Source of the DNA: Prorocentrum cordatum
Taxonomy: Eukaryota; Sar; Dinophyceae; Prorocentrales; Prorocentraceae
Assembly (NCBI GenBank): GCA_963575745.1
Contig: CAUYUJ010000170.1
Coordinates: 95,001-159,000 of the forward strand
Reading direction: 5' to 3'
DNA length: 64,000 nt
Made by a program: the position numbers and the translations under genes. The notes under the pieces are model-generated. The model had not been told where the DNA came from. It saw nothing but the letters and a program-made list of their open reading frames with translations, and ran no database searches. Shown here piece by piece: positions 48,565 to 58,859 of this stretch (its first letter is position 1; every line of letters starts with the position of its first letter).

Positions 48565-49425
48565 AGCCTAAGCCACTCGGGGGCGTGCCCCGTGACGAAC
48601 AGAAACCTCCAGAGAGCGATCCCCGATCCAAGATCCTAGAGCCCTGAGCCGACGCCTTCCCCCCACCCAACGTTGCCCCTGCCCTGGCGCCCTCTCGAGG
48701 CACCGCGCGTGCGCGCGCCCCTTTGGCGCGCTGGAGGCCCAGCGCGCCGTCCCTCTGCCGACCTCGCTGTGAGCCACGGAGGTCCCCATGCCAGGACGAC
48801 GCTTCGGCGGCTCGGGGGCGTGCCACCACCAGCCCAGCTCGGCAACGCACTACAGTTGAAACGTATAGTAAGGACGCGTGGTAAGGACGCAAGACCCTTG
48901 GAGGCCGAAGTTGAAGTATTCTGGGCGGCAGGCGGCCAAACCCCCAGGGAACCTGAGAAACTGGCCTGCGAAAATTGCTAGGGACGGGCCGCAGAGGCTG
49001 AGGCAGGCAAGGAACCAAGTGTACCCTTGAAAAGGTCGTTTGTCCTTACTATGCGCGTTGACTGTAGATTAAAAGAAGGTGAACAGAAAGCGAGGCGGAA
49101 CCCGCTTCGAGAGCCATTGGCTCCACGCAGCCTGGATCGCGAGGTGGGGGCGGCAGTCGTGCTGCTGCCGAACTCTGGAGCCACGGAGGCGGCGCACGCA
49201 GACAAAAAACCGTGCGGTGACGGACCGCGTGGCGACCTCGGAACCCCCGACGACCTCACCGCGCGGTCCGTCACCAGACGGCCCGGGGGCCTCGCCCGAG
49301 ACGTCCTCGAAGGGCGGCCCGAATGCCAGAACCCTGCGGTGACCCCGGATCCCCACTGACTCGCCCGCGCGGCGTGGCCACCACGCCGCCCCGGGGGCCC
49401 CCGAGGCGTGCGCCCCCTGCCCTCT
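48565..49425. other. unassigned stretch with two inverted repeats
   Basis: CGTATAGTAAGGACG (48860) is inverted as GTCCTTACTATGCGCG (49040). GGTGACGGACCGCG (49216-49229) is perfectly inverted at 49262-49275 (14-bp stem, 32-nt loop). No gene is supported. Confidence 0.5.
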
Positions 49426-49427
49426 CG

Positions 49428-49640
49428 CGGCGGCAGGGGGCTCGAGCGCCGGGCGAGGTCCTCCCAGACCCGCAGGATGCGCATCACCTGCGCGCGGAGG
49501 CGGGCCGCCCCGTGCGCGCAGGGGCGGCGCGCGCGGGGCGCGCGCGCGGCAGCGCCCGCGTGCCAAGCCCGACGTGCGAAGAGCTCCGTGCACAGGAAGC
49601 CCAGATCCTCTCGCAGCGTGAGTGCTCCGGATCGCTTCAT
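49428..49640 (-). CDS. weak candidate exon, hypothetical
   Basis: The minus frame starts MKRSGALTLREDLGFLCTEL then FARRAWHAGA, and ends RLRAQVMRILRVWEDLARRS SPLPP. The two ends look protein-like (amphipathic helices with aromatic and Leu positions); the middle is Ala/Arg-rich. A TCC tract (49670-49730) lies immediately upstream, as with other candidate exons here. No family, acceptor or donor was established. Confidence 0.25.
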
Positions 49641-49671
49641 TGTCGCCCCCCCCCCCCTGGAGTGCCAGGGC

Positions 49672-49765
49672 CTCCTCCTCCTCCTCCTCCTCCTCCTCCT
49701 CAAGTTCCTCCTCCTCCTCCTCCCTCCCGCCCGCCCGCCCGCCCGCCGGCCCGCCCGCCCGCCCA
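49672..49765 (+). repeat. (TCC)n then (CCCG)n tract
   Basis: TCC triplets followed by CCCGCCCGCCCG tetranucleotides. Confidence 0.9.
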
Positions 49766-49860
49766 CGTTCACACGGGGGCCTGAACCTTGTCAGTTGGTA
49801 CAGGGCTTCTGCGTTTTCGTTTTGTTTTCGTTTTCTTTCGCTTTTGTCTCGAATCCGTCT

Positions 49861-49965
49861 TTACCGCAAAACGAAGTCGCGTTTCACGATGGTCACCCCC
49901 CAGTGGATTAAGAAGAGAAGCTCGGAGTAGAAACTGTCTTTGTCAGCAGCGCGCGCGGACGCTGA
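49861..49965 (-). CDS. weak candidate C-terminal exon
   Basis: The minus frame ends ADKDSFYSELLFLIHWGVTI VKRDFVLR and then a stop. It has a hydrophobic helix followed by basic residues. It is short, non-repetitive and in the orientation of the retrogene-like locus upstream (50540-52502), but separated from that locus by its stop codon. Unknown function. Confidence 0.25.
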   Translation of the reverse strand, partial: SASARAADKDSFYSELLFLIHWGVTIVKRDFVLR

Positions 49966-50539
49966 CGCGTTCGAACCGCCGACGGGCCGCGCTGGGCTGC
50001 GCACGCACCAGGACAGCTGGAGAGGACGAGGGCGGCCGCAGCGGAGGGAACAGGGCGGGGGAGGCCTCGCAGAGCAGAGGGAGTCTGCGCTGCGAGGAGC
50101 TCGGATACAGCCTCGGGCACCAGGAGCCGGTGTGCTCGCAGGGTGTGCGGGGCAGCACGAAAACACAAAGCGGATATGTTACGGTGGGGGCACTTTTTTA
50201 TCCTATCACCCTGGGGCTTATCATGCACAGACAAATTCAGATGCCGTCTTACGGCCCCGCAAACAGCGCTTGCGCGAGCCCGCAGCCCGCCAGGACCAGA
50301 CCCCGAAGCGCGGCACCATCACACCGCGCTGAGGCCGACTTCAGGCCTGGGGTCCACCGACCTGGCCGCTCTGGCGGCCCTGCCTCGCTCCTGAGCTTCA
50401 GCAGCGCTGGCAAAGCCGAAGGAGCCCAGGGCTCCCTCGAGCCCTGGGCGAAACAGCCTCCCTGGGGCAGGCGGGGCGGGTGCCCGTTCCCGCCTTACTG
50501 GGGGCTCCACGCTCGCAAAGAGAAAGCGGTGTCCGCCGC

Positions 50540-52502
50540 CTACTGCTGGAGCTGCGCCTCGCGCCTCCGCTGCCGCTCCTGCCTGGCCCACGCCCTCCAC
50601 GGGGAGCCAGGCCCGAACGTGTCACGGAGCCAGAGGCGCCCAGCTTCTAGCTCGGAGGCTGAGGGAGCTGGAGGAGCGTCGTCGCCGCCGTCGCTCTGCC
50701 AGCCCGGCCTCCGAATGTCACGGTCGACCGTGAGGGCCACTGTTCCCTCGAAGACGCGGCGGCGCAGCGCCAAGAGCCGCTTGGGCCCACGCGCGGGCTC
50801 CTGGCGCGCCACCGTCTCCGAGCCGTGGAGCGTACAGCCGCCACCGACGCCGCCCTCGCCGTCCTCCACATCGATCCCCCCGCCGCCAGAGCAGGAACAG
50901 GAACCCGAGGGAGGCGAAGTGAGGAGGGCGTCGTCGTCGTCCAGGCTCCTGCCGCCGCTGCGCTGGGGCCCAGCCACCTCCACGCCGTCGTCCGTGCCGA
51001 AGTGCGGGGAGAGGTCGAAGCCGCCGTGCGCCACGGTATCCGAGGCCAGAGCACTGTTTCCGTCCTGGTTGCGGGAGCCGTCCACCTGCATGCTGAGCTC
51101 GCCGTCGATGTCGCCAGCGGCCATCTCGCAGCCACCGCTGAGGACGGCAGCCTCGTTGGCCAGCAAGTACGCCGTGACGATCGAGGGGTCCACGAAAGCA
51201 GCAGGAGAGGAGGTGCAGGCAGTGCTGCACGCCGCACCAGGATCAGGGAGGCGATGAGGATGACCAGCACCACCTTCAGAAAGCCGAGGGGCAGGGTGCT
51301 CGCCGAAGCCGCCGCTGCTCTCAGGCCTGTGCTTGTCGAGCCCCATGGGCGCCGCCGCCACGGGAGCCTTCTGCGCCTCCTTGCTGTCGAAGTGGGTGCC
51401 GTGCGAGGCGCCGCCGACGCCGACTACGTCGCTGTCCTCGACGCTCCACTTCCACCAGCGCGGGCCCGAGGCCAAGGGCAGCGGCCTCGCCTCGGGAGCC
51501 CGCCTCGCGCGCTCGGCCAGCGCGAAGATGGCGCCAGGCGGCGCGCTGCGCCCGCGGTAGGCCCGAGCGACCGTCCAATCGCTCGGGGCCGCCTCGCAGG
51601 CGGCACGCGCCTCTGGCTGGCGGCGCGGCGGGGCAGGAGCGCCGCCTCGGAGAGGGGGGGCGACGCTCCTCCGACCGCTGCCGCACATGGGGGGCTGCAC
51701 CGGCAGAGCGAGGTAGAGGAAGAGCAGCCCGTGCGCGAACACCAGCGCCGCGGACGCGACCGTGCCGAGCTTGCCCTCCGAGGTGTACCCGCCCCGCCTT
51801 CGCAGACCTCTGCAGGCGATTGAGGGAGGACTGCCGCATCACCGAAATGCTAGCGGCCCTCCTTGCTGCGCAGTGGAGCCCAGCGTTGCGCCGAGAACGG
51901 TGCAGCGGACCCACACCAGCCACCGCACGGCTGCCGCTGCCCCACCGTTCGCCTGCCAGAGCCTGGGTAGGCTCGCCCGCGGCCGTGCCAGCACCGTCGC
52001 CTGCACCCTGTAGCACGCCGCTGAGGGGCATGCTCTGGGCGCCGTCGACTCGGTGAGCGCTGGCGGCCGCTGCTGCCCGCCCGCTCCCCTGCTCTCCTTC
52101 GCCCGCTCCCGCAAGCCGCAAGGGCCCAGGAGGCGGCCGAGGGGCCGAAGAGGTGTCGGCTGCCGCACGCTGCGGGACTGCCAGCACCTCCAGGAGGACG
52201 GGGACCGCCAACGCCAGCCTCTCGGAGACCTCGCGGTGGAGCGCCTCGCTGGGAAGCTGGGCTGAGCCTTGGGCCGCCAGCGCCAGCGCCTGGGCCGCCG
52301 CCGCCTCGTGGGCGACCCGCAGAGCCGCGAGTTCCGCCTCGAGGACTGCGACGCGCCCCAGCGCCGCCCGCAGCTTGCCCTGGTCGGCCTCACGCGCCGC
52401 GGCCCGTCGGGCACGTCGCGCAGGCCAGAGCGAAGCCGCAGCCCCGCCGTGCTGAGGCGGCTCAGCTGCCGTACAGGCAGCTCGGCCGCCGCCCGCAGCC
52501 AT
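50540..52502 (-). CDS. spliced-leader-marked retrogene-like locus, unknown coiled-coil/membrane protein
   Basis: The ATG at 52502 lies 66 bp after a full spliced-leader relic. The first part (52502 to about 52030) reads MAAGGGRAACTAAEPPQHGG then a predicted coiled coil (KLRAALGRVAVLEAELAALR VAHEAAAAQ). A different frame takes over after about 51809 with YTSEGKLGTVASAALVFAHG LLFLYLALPV, which looks like a transmembrane helix. It then runs open to TAG at 50540 with SPAAFVDPSIVTAYLLANEA and ends RRREAQLQQ. A further hydrophobic stretch (KVVLVILIASLILVRRA, about 51275-51225) lies in a third frame. So either introns have been regained or frameshifts have accumulated; CTGCAG at 51810 is a plausible acceptor. 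A retroposed cDNA would originally have been intronless. No named family. It could be a pseudogene. Confidence 0.5.
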
Positions 52503-52568
52503 CCCCCAAGCAGTCGATCTCTGCGGCCACCCGCGGGGCCCAAAACGAGAGCGCGCAAATGGGATCGG

Positions 52569-52590
52569 CTTGAGCCAAAATGGCTACGGA
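52569..52590 (-). other. dinoflagellate spliced-leader relic (22/22 match)
   Basis: The minus strand reads TCCGTAGCC directly followed by ATTTTGGCTCAAG, the complete conserved leader (DCCGTAGCC...). It is followed by CCGATCCC, not the GT donor that a spliced-leader RNA gene would have. It is therefore the imprint of a mature trans-spliced mRNA, not an SL RNA gene. Confidence 0.9.
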
Positions 52591-53300
52591 CGGTGGGGGC
52601 ATTGGATAAGGAACCCTTGGATAAGGAATCCAGGGTCTGGAGTCCGGTGGAACTCCAATCGAAGCTTGGCCATGGGTATCACCGCCGCCCTCACCAGATA
52701 AGGAATCTTCCATCGCCTGCGGCCTCCTGGACGCATTCCTGAACCAACATTTTCGGCCTCTGGGGGGTCTCACTGGACCCCGGAACGGCCACAGGAAAGG
52801 GTCCCTGGCTTCCGAGCTGGCGGGGGGGGCTGAGGCAGGACCCCTCCACCATCGAATCGGGGAGTCGGATCACATCGAAACCTGCGTCGGATGGAGCCGC
52901 ATCGGCGCGGGGGCGGAACCGAATCCAATCGGATCGGCCGCGCAAGGATCCACACCGGCGCCATGCCGGCCAGAGCCGATATCGAATCGGATGGATCGGA
53001 TCGAAATGGACGGCCCAGCCCTGGTTCTGGCCAGCAGAGCATTGGAAGAGAGAGGCCCCCTCGTCGCCAAGGCTGGACGCGGCTCAAGAAACTGGTCAGC
53101 TTCGACAACGGGGAAGGCTGGGGACATCTTGTTAGCGAATTCGCCCTCATCCCCCCTGATTCAATCTAGGCCTATCAAGCTCGGAGCCCGGGCCGCCTCC
53201 CATCCTGGCTGTTTTTCGCAAGTTTCGCGCTCCCGGGGCTCTGCAGGGGCCCTCTGGGCCGTCGGAACACTGCTCAGGATGAGAAGGTGGTCCTGGGGAG
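52591..53300. other. unassigned; GGATCGGAT-type short repeats
   Basis: TTGGATAAGGAA(C/T)CC is duplicated at about 52602 and 52617. ATCGGAT motifs cluster at 52840-53010. No gene is supported. It would include the promoter or upstream region of the retrogene-like locus. Confidence 0.4.
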
Positions 53301-53305
53301 AACGC

Positions 53306-53491
53306 TCGGCGACACGCAAGAGTGACCCTAGGCAAGAGTGACCTTTGGCGCGAGGCTTTCTAAAGGGGGGGCCGCGGGGGGGCCAAACCCAAGCGCGCAA
53401 GACGCGACTATCGCATTGGGCTCCGCGATCGAGGCACCCCGGTGGGCCCGCACCGAGGGTCTCTCCGGCGAAGGATCTCTCGCACGTGCAG
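53306..53491. mobile_element. K-family TIR element, copy 2 (degenerate)
   Basis: The left end GGCGACACGCAAGAGTGACC and the complement of the right end (CTGCACGTGCGAGAGATCC) are diverged versions of the K1 termini at 58387-58574. Both contain a GGGCCAAAC(A/C)CAAGCGCGCAAG interior block. Confidence 0.6.
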
Positions 53492-53990
53492 TCGAAGAGG
53501 CACGAGGTCCAGGACCCGTCTCTAGCAAGGACCGCTTCCCCTCGTGCCGAGGTGTGCGCACTACTCGCGAGGGCCACGGGCCGTAAGACGCTTCTGGCGC
53601 GCGCTTCGCGCACGCTCTCTGGCCATCGCGGCCTCGCGCGCGGCGTCGGGGCGGAGCAAGTCGAGCAGACGGCACGGAGCTGCCGCGCGCGGCCGGGCCA
53701 TCAGACGCGGGACCGAGCGCACATACCACCCGGGCAGGGGGGGGGGGGGGAATTGAGACAGCGTCCGAAATCGGAGGCGGCAGTGCCGACGAACGACACC
53801 GACGGGGAGCGGAGAGCGTGCCTAGGCTGAGACCTGCCGAGCCGGGTGGCCAGGCGAGCCGCCCGCGGTGGAGGCGACGACGGAGGACGAAGAGGCGCCC
53901 ACGCAGCCCCACGGTGGGGAGGCCGAGTGGGAAGACCACCGGCAGCGATGTGCTGCAGGAGGGCCGCGAACCCGAACGAAGCTAGCGCTG
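53492..53990. other. unassigned stretch with a poly-G run
   Basis: A homopolymer of about 12 G at 53739-53750. A + frame (TEDEEAPTQPHGGEAEWEDH) is protein-like but continues into the CA array. No gene is supported. Confidence 0.35.
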
Positions 53991-53999
53991 AGAGCGATT

Positions 54000-54042
54000 C
54001 AGACAAACACACACGCACACACATACAAACACACACACACAA

Positions 54043-54073
<31 letters not shown>

Positions 54074-54624
54074 CTCACGCATGCACACACACACACATAC
54101 ACACAAGAAAACACGCACGCACGCACACAAGCACAAACACAAACACAAACACACACACACACAACACACACGCACGCACGCACGCACGCACGCACTCACG
54201 CATGCACACACACACATACACAAGAAAACACGCACGCACGCACGCACGCACGCACGCACACACAAACACACACACACACACACACATATAACACACGCAC
54301 GCACGCACGCACACACGCACGCACACACACACAGACAAAAAACACACGCACACGCACACGCACACAAATGCACACACCCACGCACTCACGCTCGCACACA
54401 CGCACGCACGCACGCACGCATGCACGCACGCACGCACGAACACACACACACACAAACAAAAAAACACACGCAACCACGCACACACCTACACGCACACGAA
54501 CACGTACGCACAAACACACACATACAAATACAACTACACAGACAAACACAAGCACACACACACACACGCACGTACGCACGCACGCACGCACGCACACACA
54601 CACAAACACACACACACACACACA

Positions 54625-54660
<36 letters not shown>

Positions 54661-54663
54661 CAA

Positions 54664-54695
<32 letters not shown>

Positions 54696-55050
54696 CGGAC
54701 GCACGGACGCACGCACGCACACGCACGCACGCACGCACGCACAGACACACACACACACACACACACACACACGTACACACACACACAGGCACACACACAC
54801 ACAAACCACACACCCACCCACGCATGCACGCACGCACGCACAAACACACACAGACACACGAACCAACAAACACACAAACACACAAGCACGCCAATACGCA
54901 CACGCACACGAACACGCACACGCACACGAACACGTACGCACACACACACAAACACACACACACACACGCACGCACGCACGCACGCACGCACGCACACACG
55001 CAAACACACACACAAACGCAAACATACACACACACACGCACGTACATACT
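54000..55050 (+). repeat. (CA)n / (CACG)n array, ~1.05 kb
   Basis: ACACACAC alternates with CACGCACGCACG blocks. An ~80-bp segment (ACTCACGCATGCACACACACAC..AAGAAAACACGCACG) is repeated at 54070 and 54190. His/Thr/Ala/Arg and Cys/Val frames come from it. Confidence 0.97.
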
Positions 55051-55181
55051 CACTTTTTGGTGGTACGAGAAGAACTGAATCGACGTTGCAAGGCCGCTCA
55101 CGCGCGTCAGGGAAGTCCCAAGGGAGGGGCCCGGGAAACGAATTCTGAGCGTAAGAACCAGTCGTGAGAGCGATCGTTGTC

Positions 55182-55373
55182 TTAATTGGTCCTCCTCCGA
55201 AGACTGTCATGTCCCATGTGCCATTGCAACGGTGCAAAAAACTCATCAAGTCTACCCCTGACATCCATGCTTCTTTGGTCCATCCTTACCCAGGTTTGCT
55301 GGTCGCGTGCCGCTTGGGCGATTCCACTCTGAACGTCCAGGCGCCTTGCGTCTTTAGCTGTCATCCTTTCCAT
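55182..55373 (-). CDS. weak candidate ORF, 63 aa
   Basis: A minus frame reads [58 protein letters not shown]. Non-repetitive, charged and helical, and open from ATG to stop. The overlapping frame ([20 protein letters not shown]) is also plausible, so the true frame is uncertain. No motif. It may be a remnant of a retroelement or of a host exon. Confidence 0.25.
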   Translation of the reverse strand: MERMTAKDARRLDVQSGIAQAARDQQTWVRMDQRSMDVRGRLDEFFAPLQWHMGHDSLRRRTN

Positions 55374-55414
55374 AGGTGTTCAGTGTAGCCTCGTCGGGGC
55401 CGCCTCCGAAGGGG

Positions 55415-55540
55415 GAGGAGGAAGGAGGAAGGAGGAGGAGAAGAGGAGGACGAGGAGGATGAAAAGGAAAAGGGCAGGCGAGAAGGAGGATGACGACAGC
55501 GACGATGACGACAACGACGATGACTACGAAGACGATCTTC
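55415..55540 (+). repeat. GGA and GACGA triplet tracts
   Basis: GGAGGAAGGAGGAGG runs pass into GACGACAACGACGATGA. Confidence 0.85.
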
Positions 55541-55692
55541 GAACGATGACGGCGATGCGCCCCAAGTAGCATCCCCGACTCCGAGAGGTATCGAAGAGGC
55601 CTCCAACCCAATTAGGCTTCTCGCCCCACTCCGCTCAAGCCGCATATCCTTCCAGACGCGCTGCCACGACAACCGCTCAAGGCCGCCGAGTA

Positions 55693-55869
55693 CAGTCGGG
55701 GCGTTGACCTAAGGAACCCAAAAAGAACGAACGAGGCCCCTTTCTTCCATAAGTTAACCTTCGATTCCCTGTCGAAAACATAAGGAAAGCCTGAGGCAAG
55801 CTGTGAAACGCTTAAGGAACGCGGAGCCCCTTCCCAACAAAAAGGGTTCCTTCTTCAGGGCCCCGACTG
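55693..55869. mobile_element. MITE with TA target duplication (Tc1/mariner-like ends)
   Basis: The ends CAGTCGGGGCGTTGACCTAAGG and, inverted, CAGTCGGGGCCCTGAAGAAGG share about 28 bp, including a following AGGAACCC. TA flanks both sides (55691-55692, 55870-55871). 177 bp, non-coding. Confidence 0.8.
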
Positions 55870-56034
55870 TAAAATATGTCGAATTCATCTCCCTCCAAGA
55901 AAGAGGGGAGGGACAGAGCATATAATTAACATAAGATACGGATGCTCAGGCGCGTTGAGACACGTTGTATACTTCTGGAACCGATCGTTGTCTGAGGCTG
56001 CCCGAGGTATCAAGATGATGCCAAGCTCCGCGAT

Positions 56035-56140
56035 TTGGACAGCTCCCCTAGACATCGTTCCCGGATGGCCCGGTGGGGATACGCGGAGGTTTCAGAATTG
56101 TCTACAAAAGTGTTGGTCGTGAAAGCCTCAACCAATACAG
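56035..56140 (+). repeat. L-family dispersed sequence, copy 2
   Basis: Shares CATCGTTCCCGGATGGCCC, GGTGGGGATACGCG, AATTGTCTA and AAGTGTTGGTCGTGAAAGC with 26296-26400. Confidence 0.6.
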
Positions 56141-56375
56141 TCCAGAGTGACCGTCTCTCCAACAACCTCAAAGCATCCACTAGGCTGCTGGAGTGTGTTT
56201 GCCATCCTTTGCTAGAATAGGTCGTCAACCTTCTCGCTGGCAGAAGCCAACAAGAACGGCACCAACGATTGAGCCAAGCGGTCTTCACGGATCAAGCGTG
56301 ATAAAACGTGATGGTCCGTCCCTTGATGTCCGATTGGGATGCGATTAAACTTTGACGGATCGCATGTGCTCCACA

Positions 56376-56729
56376 CTAAACCTCCCAGAAAGGTACGATC
56401 ACATCAAGATACATAATATCCCCATTGGAAAACAATTCGCCCGCAGACCCTGGAGGTGGTGGCGGTGATCCAAGGGCAGCGCCAGAGTCGATCGTAAGGC
56501 CATCCCCTCCATTGGATAGTCCTGGGGGGTCTGGAGGTTGAGGCTGAAGATTGTTTAGGTGTGGAAGTTCGTCAAATTTCTCGACGTCGCCTTCCTCAGA
56601 TTCGTCGCCGTCCCTGCCAATCGTTGCTCCTATGTCGCAAGCGAGCACGCCATCAATGTTGTTAGGAGGGACCGGGAAGGGTGCCATCAGATGGAGGGAA
56701 TGGCGCAAGCAACGGAAACACGGAGGCAC
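56376..56729 (-). CDS. hypothetical protein, acidic/Pro-rich, 117 aa
   Basis: The minus frame runs from ATG to TGA-type stop and includes PPNNIDGVLACDIGATIGRD, GDESEEGDVEKFDELPHLNN LQPQPPDPPG, LSNGGDGLTIDSGAALGSPP, and ends ELFSNGDIMYLDVIVPFWEV. The composition is not that of any local repeat, and the + frames across it are poorer. A mixture of acidic disorder and a hydrophobic C terminus is seen. LTIDSGA is superficially like an aspartic-protease DSG motif, but no flanking features support this. Either a short gene, a terminal exon or a retroelement fragment. No family was recognised. Confidence 0.4.
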   Translation of the reverse strand: MPPCFRCLRHSLHLMAPFPVPPNNIDGVLACDIGATIGRDGDESEEGDVEKFDELPHLNNLQPQPPDPPGLSNGGDGLTIDSGAALGSPPPPPGSAGELFSNGDIMYLDVIVPFWEV

Positions 56730-57110
56730 CGAGAAGGGCGGGTAATCCAGCCACAGAGGTTGAGGGTGTCTGGACGCAGTGGCTATGCCATGCCGTGTAA
56801 GATGCCCAATTCACTACGGTCAGGAACTTCTGCACAGCGTGTCGCGGCGGCGGCCCCGGCGACGCGCTACGCCCTGCGAGCGGATTCTGCGGGTGGGCTT
56901 AGCATTACCTTTCTTCGAGGGCGAAGAACATGTTTTTTCTGGGAGGAGAGGAGATGGGGAGCGCGCGATCACTGAATGGCATTACGGCGTGACGGGCACG
57001 GTAGCGTGAAGCAGAAGACAGCGAGGCACACTGGGATCGCTAAACGAGCCGACCTGCCATAGGCAAGCTCATGCGATAATCTGTGGCCTGATAAACTATG
57101 GTCTGAGGGC
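56730..57110. other. unassigned stretch
   Basis: GAGGGCGAAGAA is duplicated at 56917 and 57105. Nothing else is recognisable. Confidence 0.4.
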
Positions 57111-57117
57111 GAAGAAA

Positions 57118-57262
57118 ACTACATAAGCATAAACTTCCAGAGCACCGCGCGGATTGCTCGGATCGGCGCTGGACCCCTCCCTGGCGCGCCAGGAGCGCGC
57201 CAGGGGCGGCGCCAGAGGCGGGCCCAGGCGGCGGTCCAAGCTATCCGCGCGGAGCTCCGACG
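57118..57262. mobile_element. M-family hairpin element, copy 2
   Basis: CATAAACTTCCAGAGCACCG CGCGGATTGCTCGGATCGGCGCTGG, a GGCGCGCCAGGAGCGCGCC centre, and an inverted right end (TATCCGCGCGGAGCTCC). Relatives at 2722-2872 and 4627-4722. Confidence 0.7.
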
Positions 57263-57575
57263 GTTGTTACGTCCATGCCGTATTTTGTTCGAGGTGGGGG
57301 TGGTGTTGCCTCCTCTGGGCGGCCAAGGGGCCTGAACTGGTGAGGACCCCTGAAAATCGTCCACGAGGGGGGATGGAGCCAACTCCACTCAAAATCGGTC
57401 TCCGACTCCGTTTCACCCACGGATCCGTCTTGGACGGTCCCGGGCCCCCGGCCCGAACCTCCCGGAACCCAGAACCTCGAACCTGCCCCCACTTCCTGCT
57501 CGCTGCAACCAATGCTGGGCCACTGACTCAAACCCCCAGCTGGATCCAAGCGGGGGTGGTGTCGCCTTCCTCCTT

Positions 57576-57745
57576 CCCAGACCCCCGACGTCGCGATTTT
57601 TTCACGTCGACACCCAGAGGTCTGGACCCTTTCCCCAGGACCAGTCTTTCGTACCGAATCGTTTTTTCACGGTCCCGAGTCCAAGCGGTTGGCCCCCGGA
57701 GGCTGAAAATGACGAAAAACGTCCCGCCGCGATGTTTCACAACGC
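57576..57745 (-). repeat. S-family dispersed repeat, copy 2 (inverted)
   Basis: Reverse complement of 9201-9355 with about 75% identity: GACCCCCGACGTCGCGATT, CCCCAGGACCAGTCTTTCG, CACAACGCGAGG. Confidence 0.7.
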
Positions 57746-57768
57746 GAGGCAGTCTGGGTTATGCGTTC

Positions 57769-57799
57769 TCTCTCTCTCTCTCTCCCTCTCTCTCTCTTG
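57769..57799 (+). repeat. (CT)n microsatellite
   Basis: TCTCTCTCTCTCTC with one CCC interruption. Confidence 0.9.
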
Positions 57800-57964
57800 C
57801 CTCGCCGCTCCTCCCCCCCGCCGCGCCCTCTCCCCGACACCCGCAGCGGCCCCGCGCCTGCTCCTTGGCCTTCTCGGCCTGCAGCTTGCTGTCCTCGGAG
57901 GCCCCCGGGCGGTGCGGCGGCCCCCACATCGGCCACGCGCAAGTCTTGCGGGCAAGATCGGCAC

Positions 57965-58260
57965 ACAGGTGCACTGCGCCTCGGACTCTCTGGGAAGGGC
58001 CGCCACAAGGCCGAGGCGCAGTGGATACGAAAACCAATACATCCCCACAGAAGGCCACATGTTCATACATGTGTATATACAATTACATAGATATCTACAT
58101 ACATACATACATACATACATACATACATACATACATACATACATACATACATACATACATACATACATACATACATACATACATACATACATACCGTGCG
58201 CCTCGGGCTTCTGGGGAAGGGGGCCCGAGACTCCAAGATGCAGTGGGTGTGGATACATAG
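57965..58260 (+). repeat. degenerate duplication flanking an (ATAC)n array
   Basis: GTGC(A)CTGCGCCTCGG..CTGGGAAGGG..GCAGTGGATACGAAAACC (57968-58045) recurs as GTGCGCCTCGG..GGGGAAGGG..GCAGTGGGTGTGGATACAT (58196-58260). The two copies bracket the tetranucleotide array. Confidence 0.65.
58090..58194 (+). repeat. (ATAC)n tetranucleotide array
   Basis: About 26 perfect CATA/ATAC units. Adjacent His/Tyr/Ile/Thr frames are its product. Confidence 0.97.
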
Positions 58261-58386
58261 TTATCTGGCCCGCAAGGCCGACCCTGGGCCAGGGCTCAGT
58301 GGCTCTTGGCAGCGACAAGGCCGTTGCTTCCTGGTTCTCGTGCTGCTGTTTGCTTCCGGGCTCCGGCGCCGTTGCTGCTCTGGTTT

Positions 58387-58574
58387 CGGCTACACGCAAG
58401 AGTGACCCTGGGTAAAAGTGACTTTTGGTGCGCGGTTTAGCGGGGTCCGCCTGGGGGCCAAACACAAGCGCGCAAGCCGGCGCCACCGCCTCGCACTCGG
58501 CGAATTTCGGCAACGGGGGGGCCCCGCTGGGGCCGCAATCACTCCGGCCAAGGGTCACTCTTACGTGTAGCCGA
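58387..58574. mobile_element. K-family TIR element, copy 1
   Basis: The ends CGGCTACACGCAAGAGTGACCC and, inverted, CGGCTACACGTAAGAGTGACCC match over about 26 bp. Six bases, TGGTTT, occur just outside each end and may be the target duplication. 188 bp; relatives at 53306-53491 and 62690-62779. Confidence 0.8.
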
Positions 58575-58789
58575 TGGTTTTTCGTGGCCAATGTACTTCC
58601 GGTTCTAGCTCCAACTACAATCCCAGAGGCATTCGACTCCGTTTGGGCGAACTACTTCTCTTTCCGTTTTCATTATCAAGACCAAGGTCCAACGTGAACC
58701 CCTAACTGTGTGTTTCTGGCAATCTATGTTGCGCAATAGATGTGGTTCACTCTACGTGGTGCAAATCCCCAGTGCCCAACTTGAAGTTG

Positions 58790-58842
58790 ACAACTCCACT
58801 GCTCGCGCAATCATCCCACCCACCTGCCCGCAACTTGGGCCG
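58790..58842 (+). repeat. dispersed 45-bp block (second copy at 60594-60645)
   Basis: ACTCCACTGCTCGCGCAA.CATCCCACCCACC..CCGCAACTTGG is shared between the two sites. The first copy follows a few TGTGGTGCAA-type units of the kind that form the 60185-60570 array. Confidence 0.8.
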
Positions 58843-58859
58843 CAAACTCTATGCGGAGG

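Noticed and set aside
49955-49985. T-loop-like GTTCGAACC
   Set aside because: No matching D-arm or anticodon arm upstream; judged chance.
53080-53095. GGCTCAAG, possible spliced-leader end on +
   Set aside because: Only eight leader bases match and the upstream part differs completely; expected by chance in 64 kb.
53846-55148. Long His/Thr/Arg and Cys/Val frames over 400 residues
   Set aside because: Entirely produced by the CA/CACG array at 54000-55050.
56440-56500. DSG motif in the 117-aa ORF as an aspartic protease active site
   Set aside because: Lacks the surrounding hydrophobic strands and partner motifs of retropepsins; insufficient.
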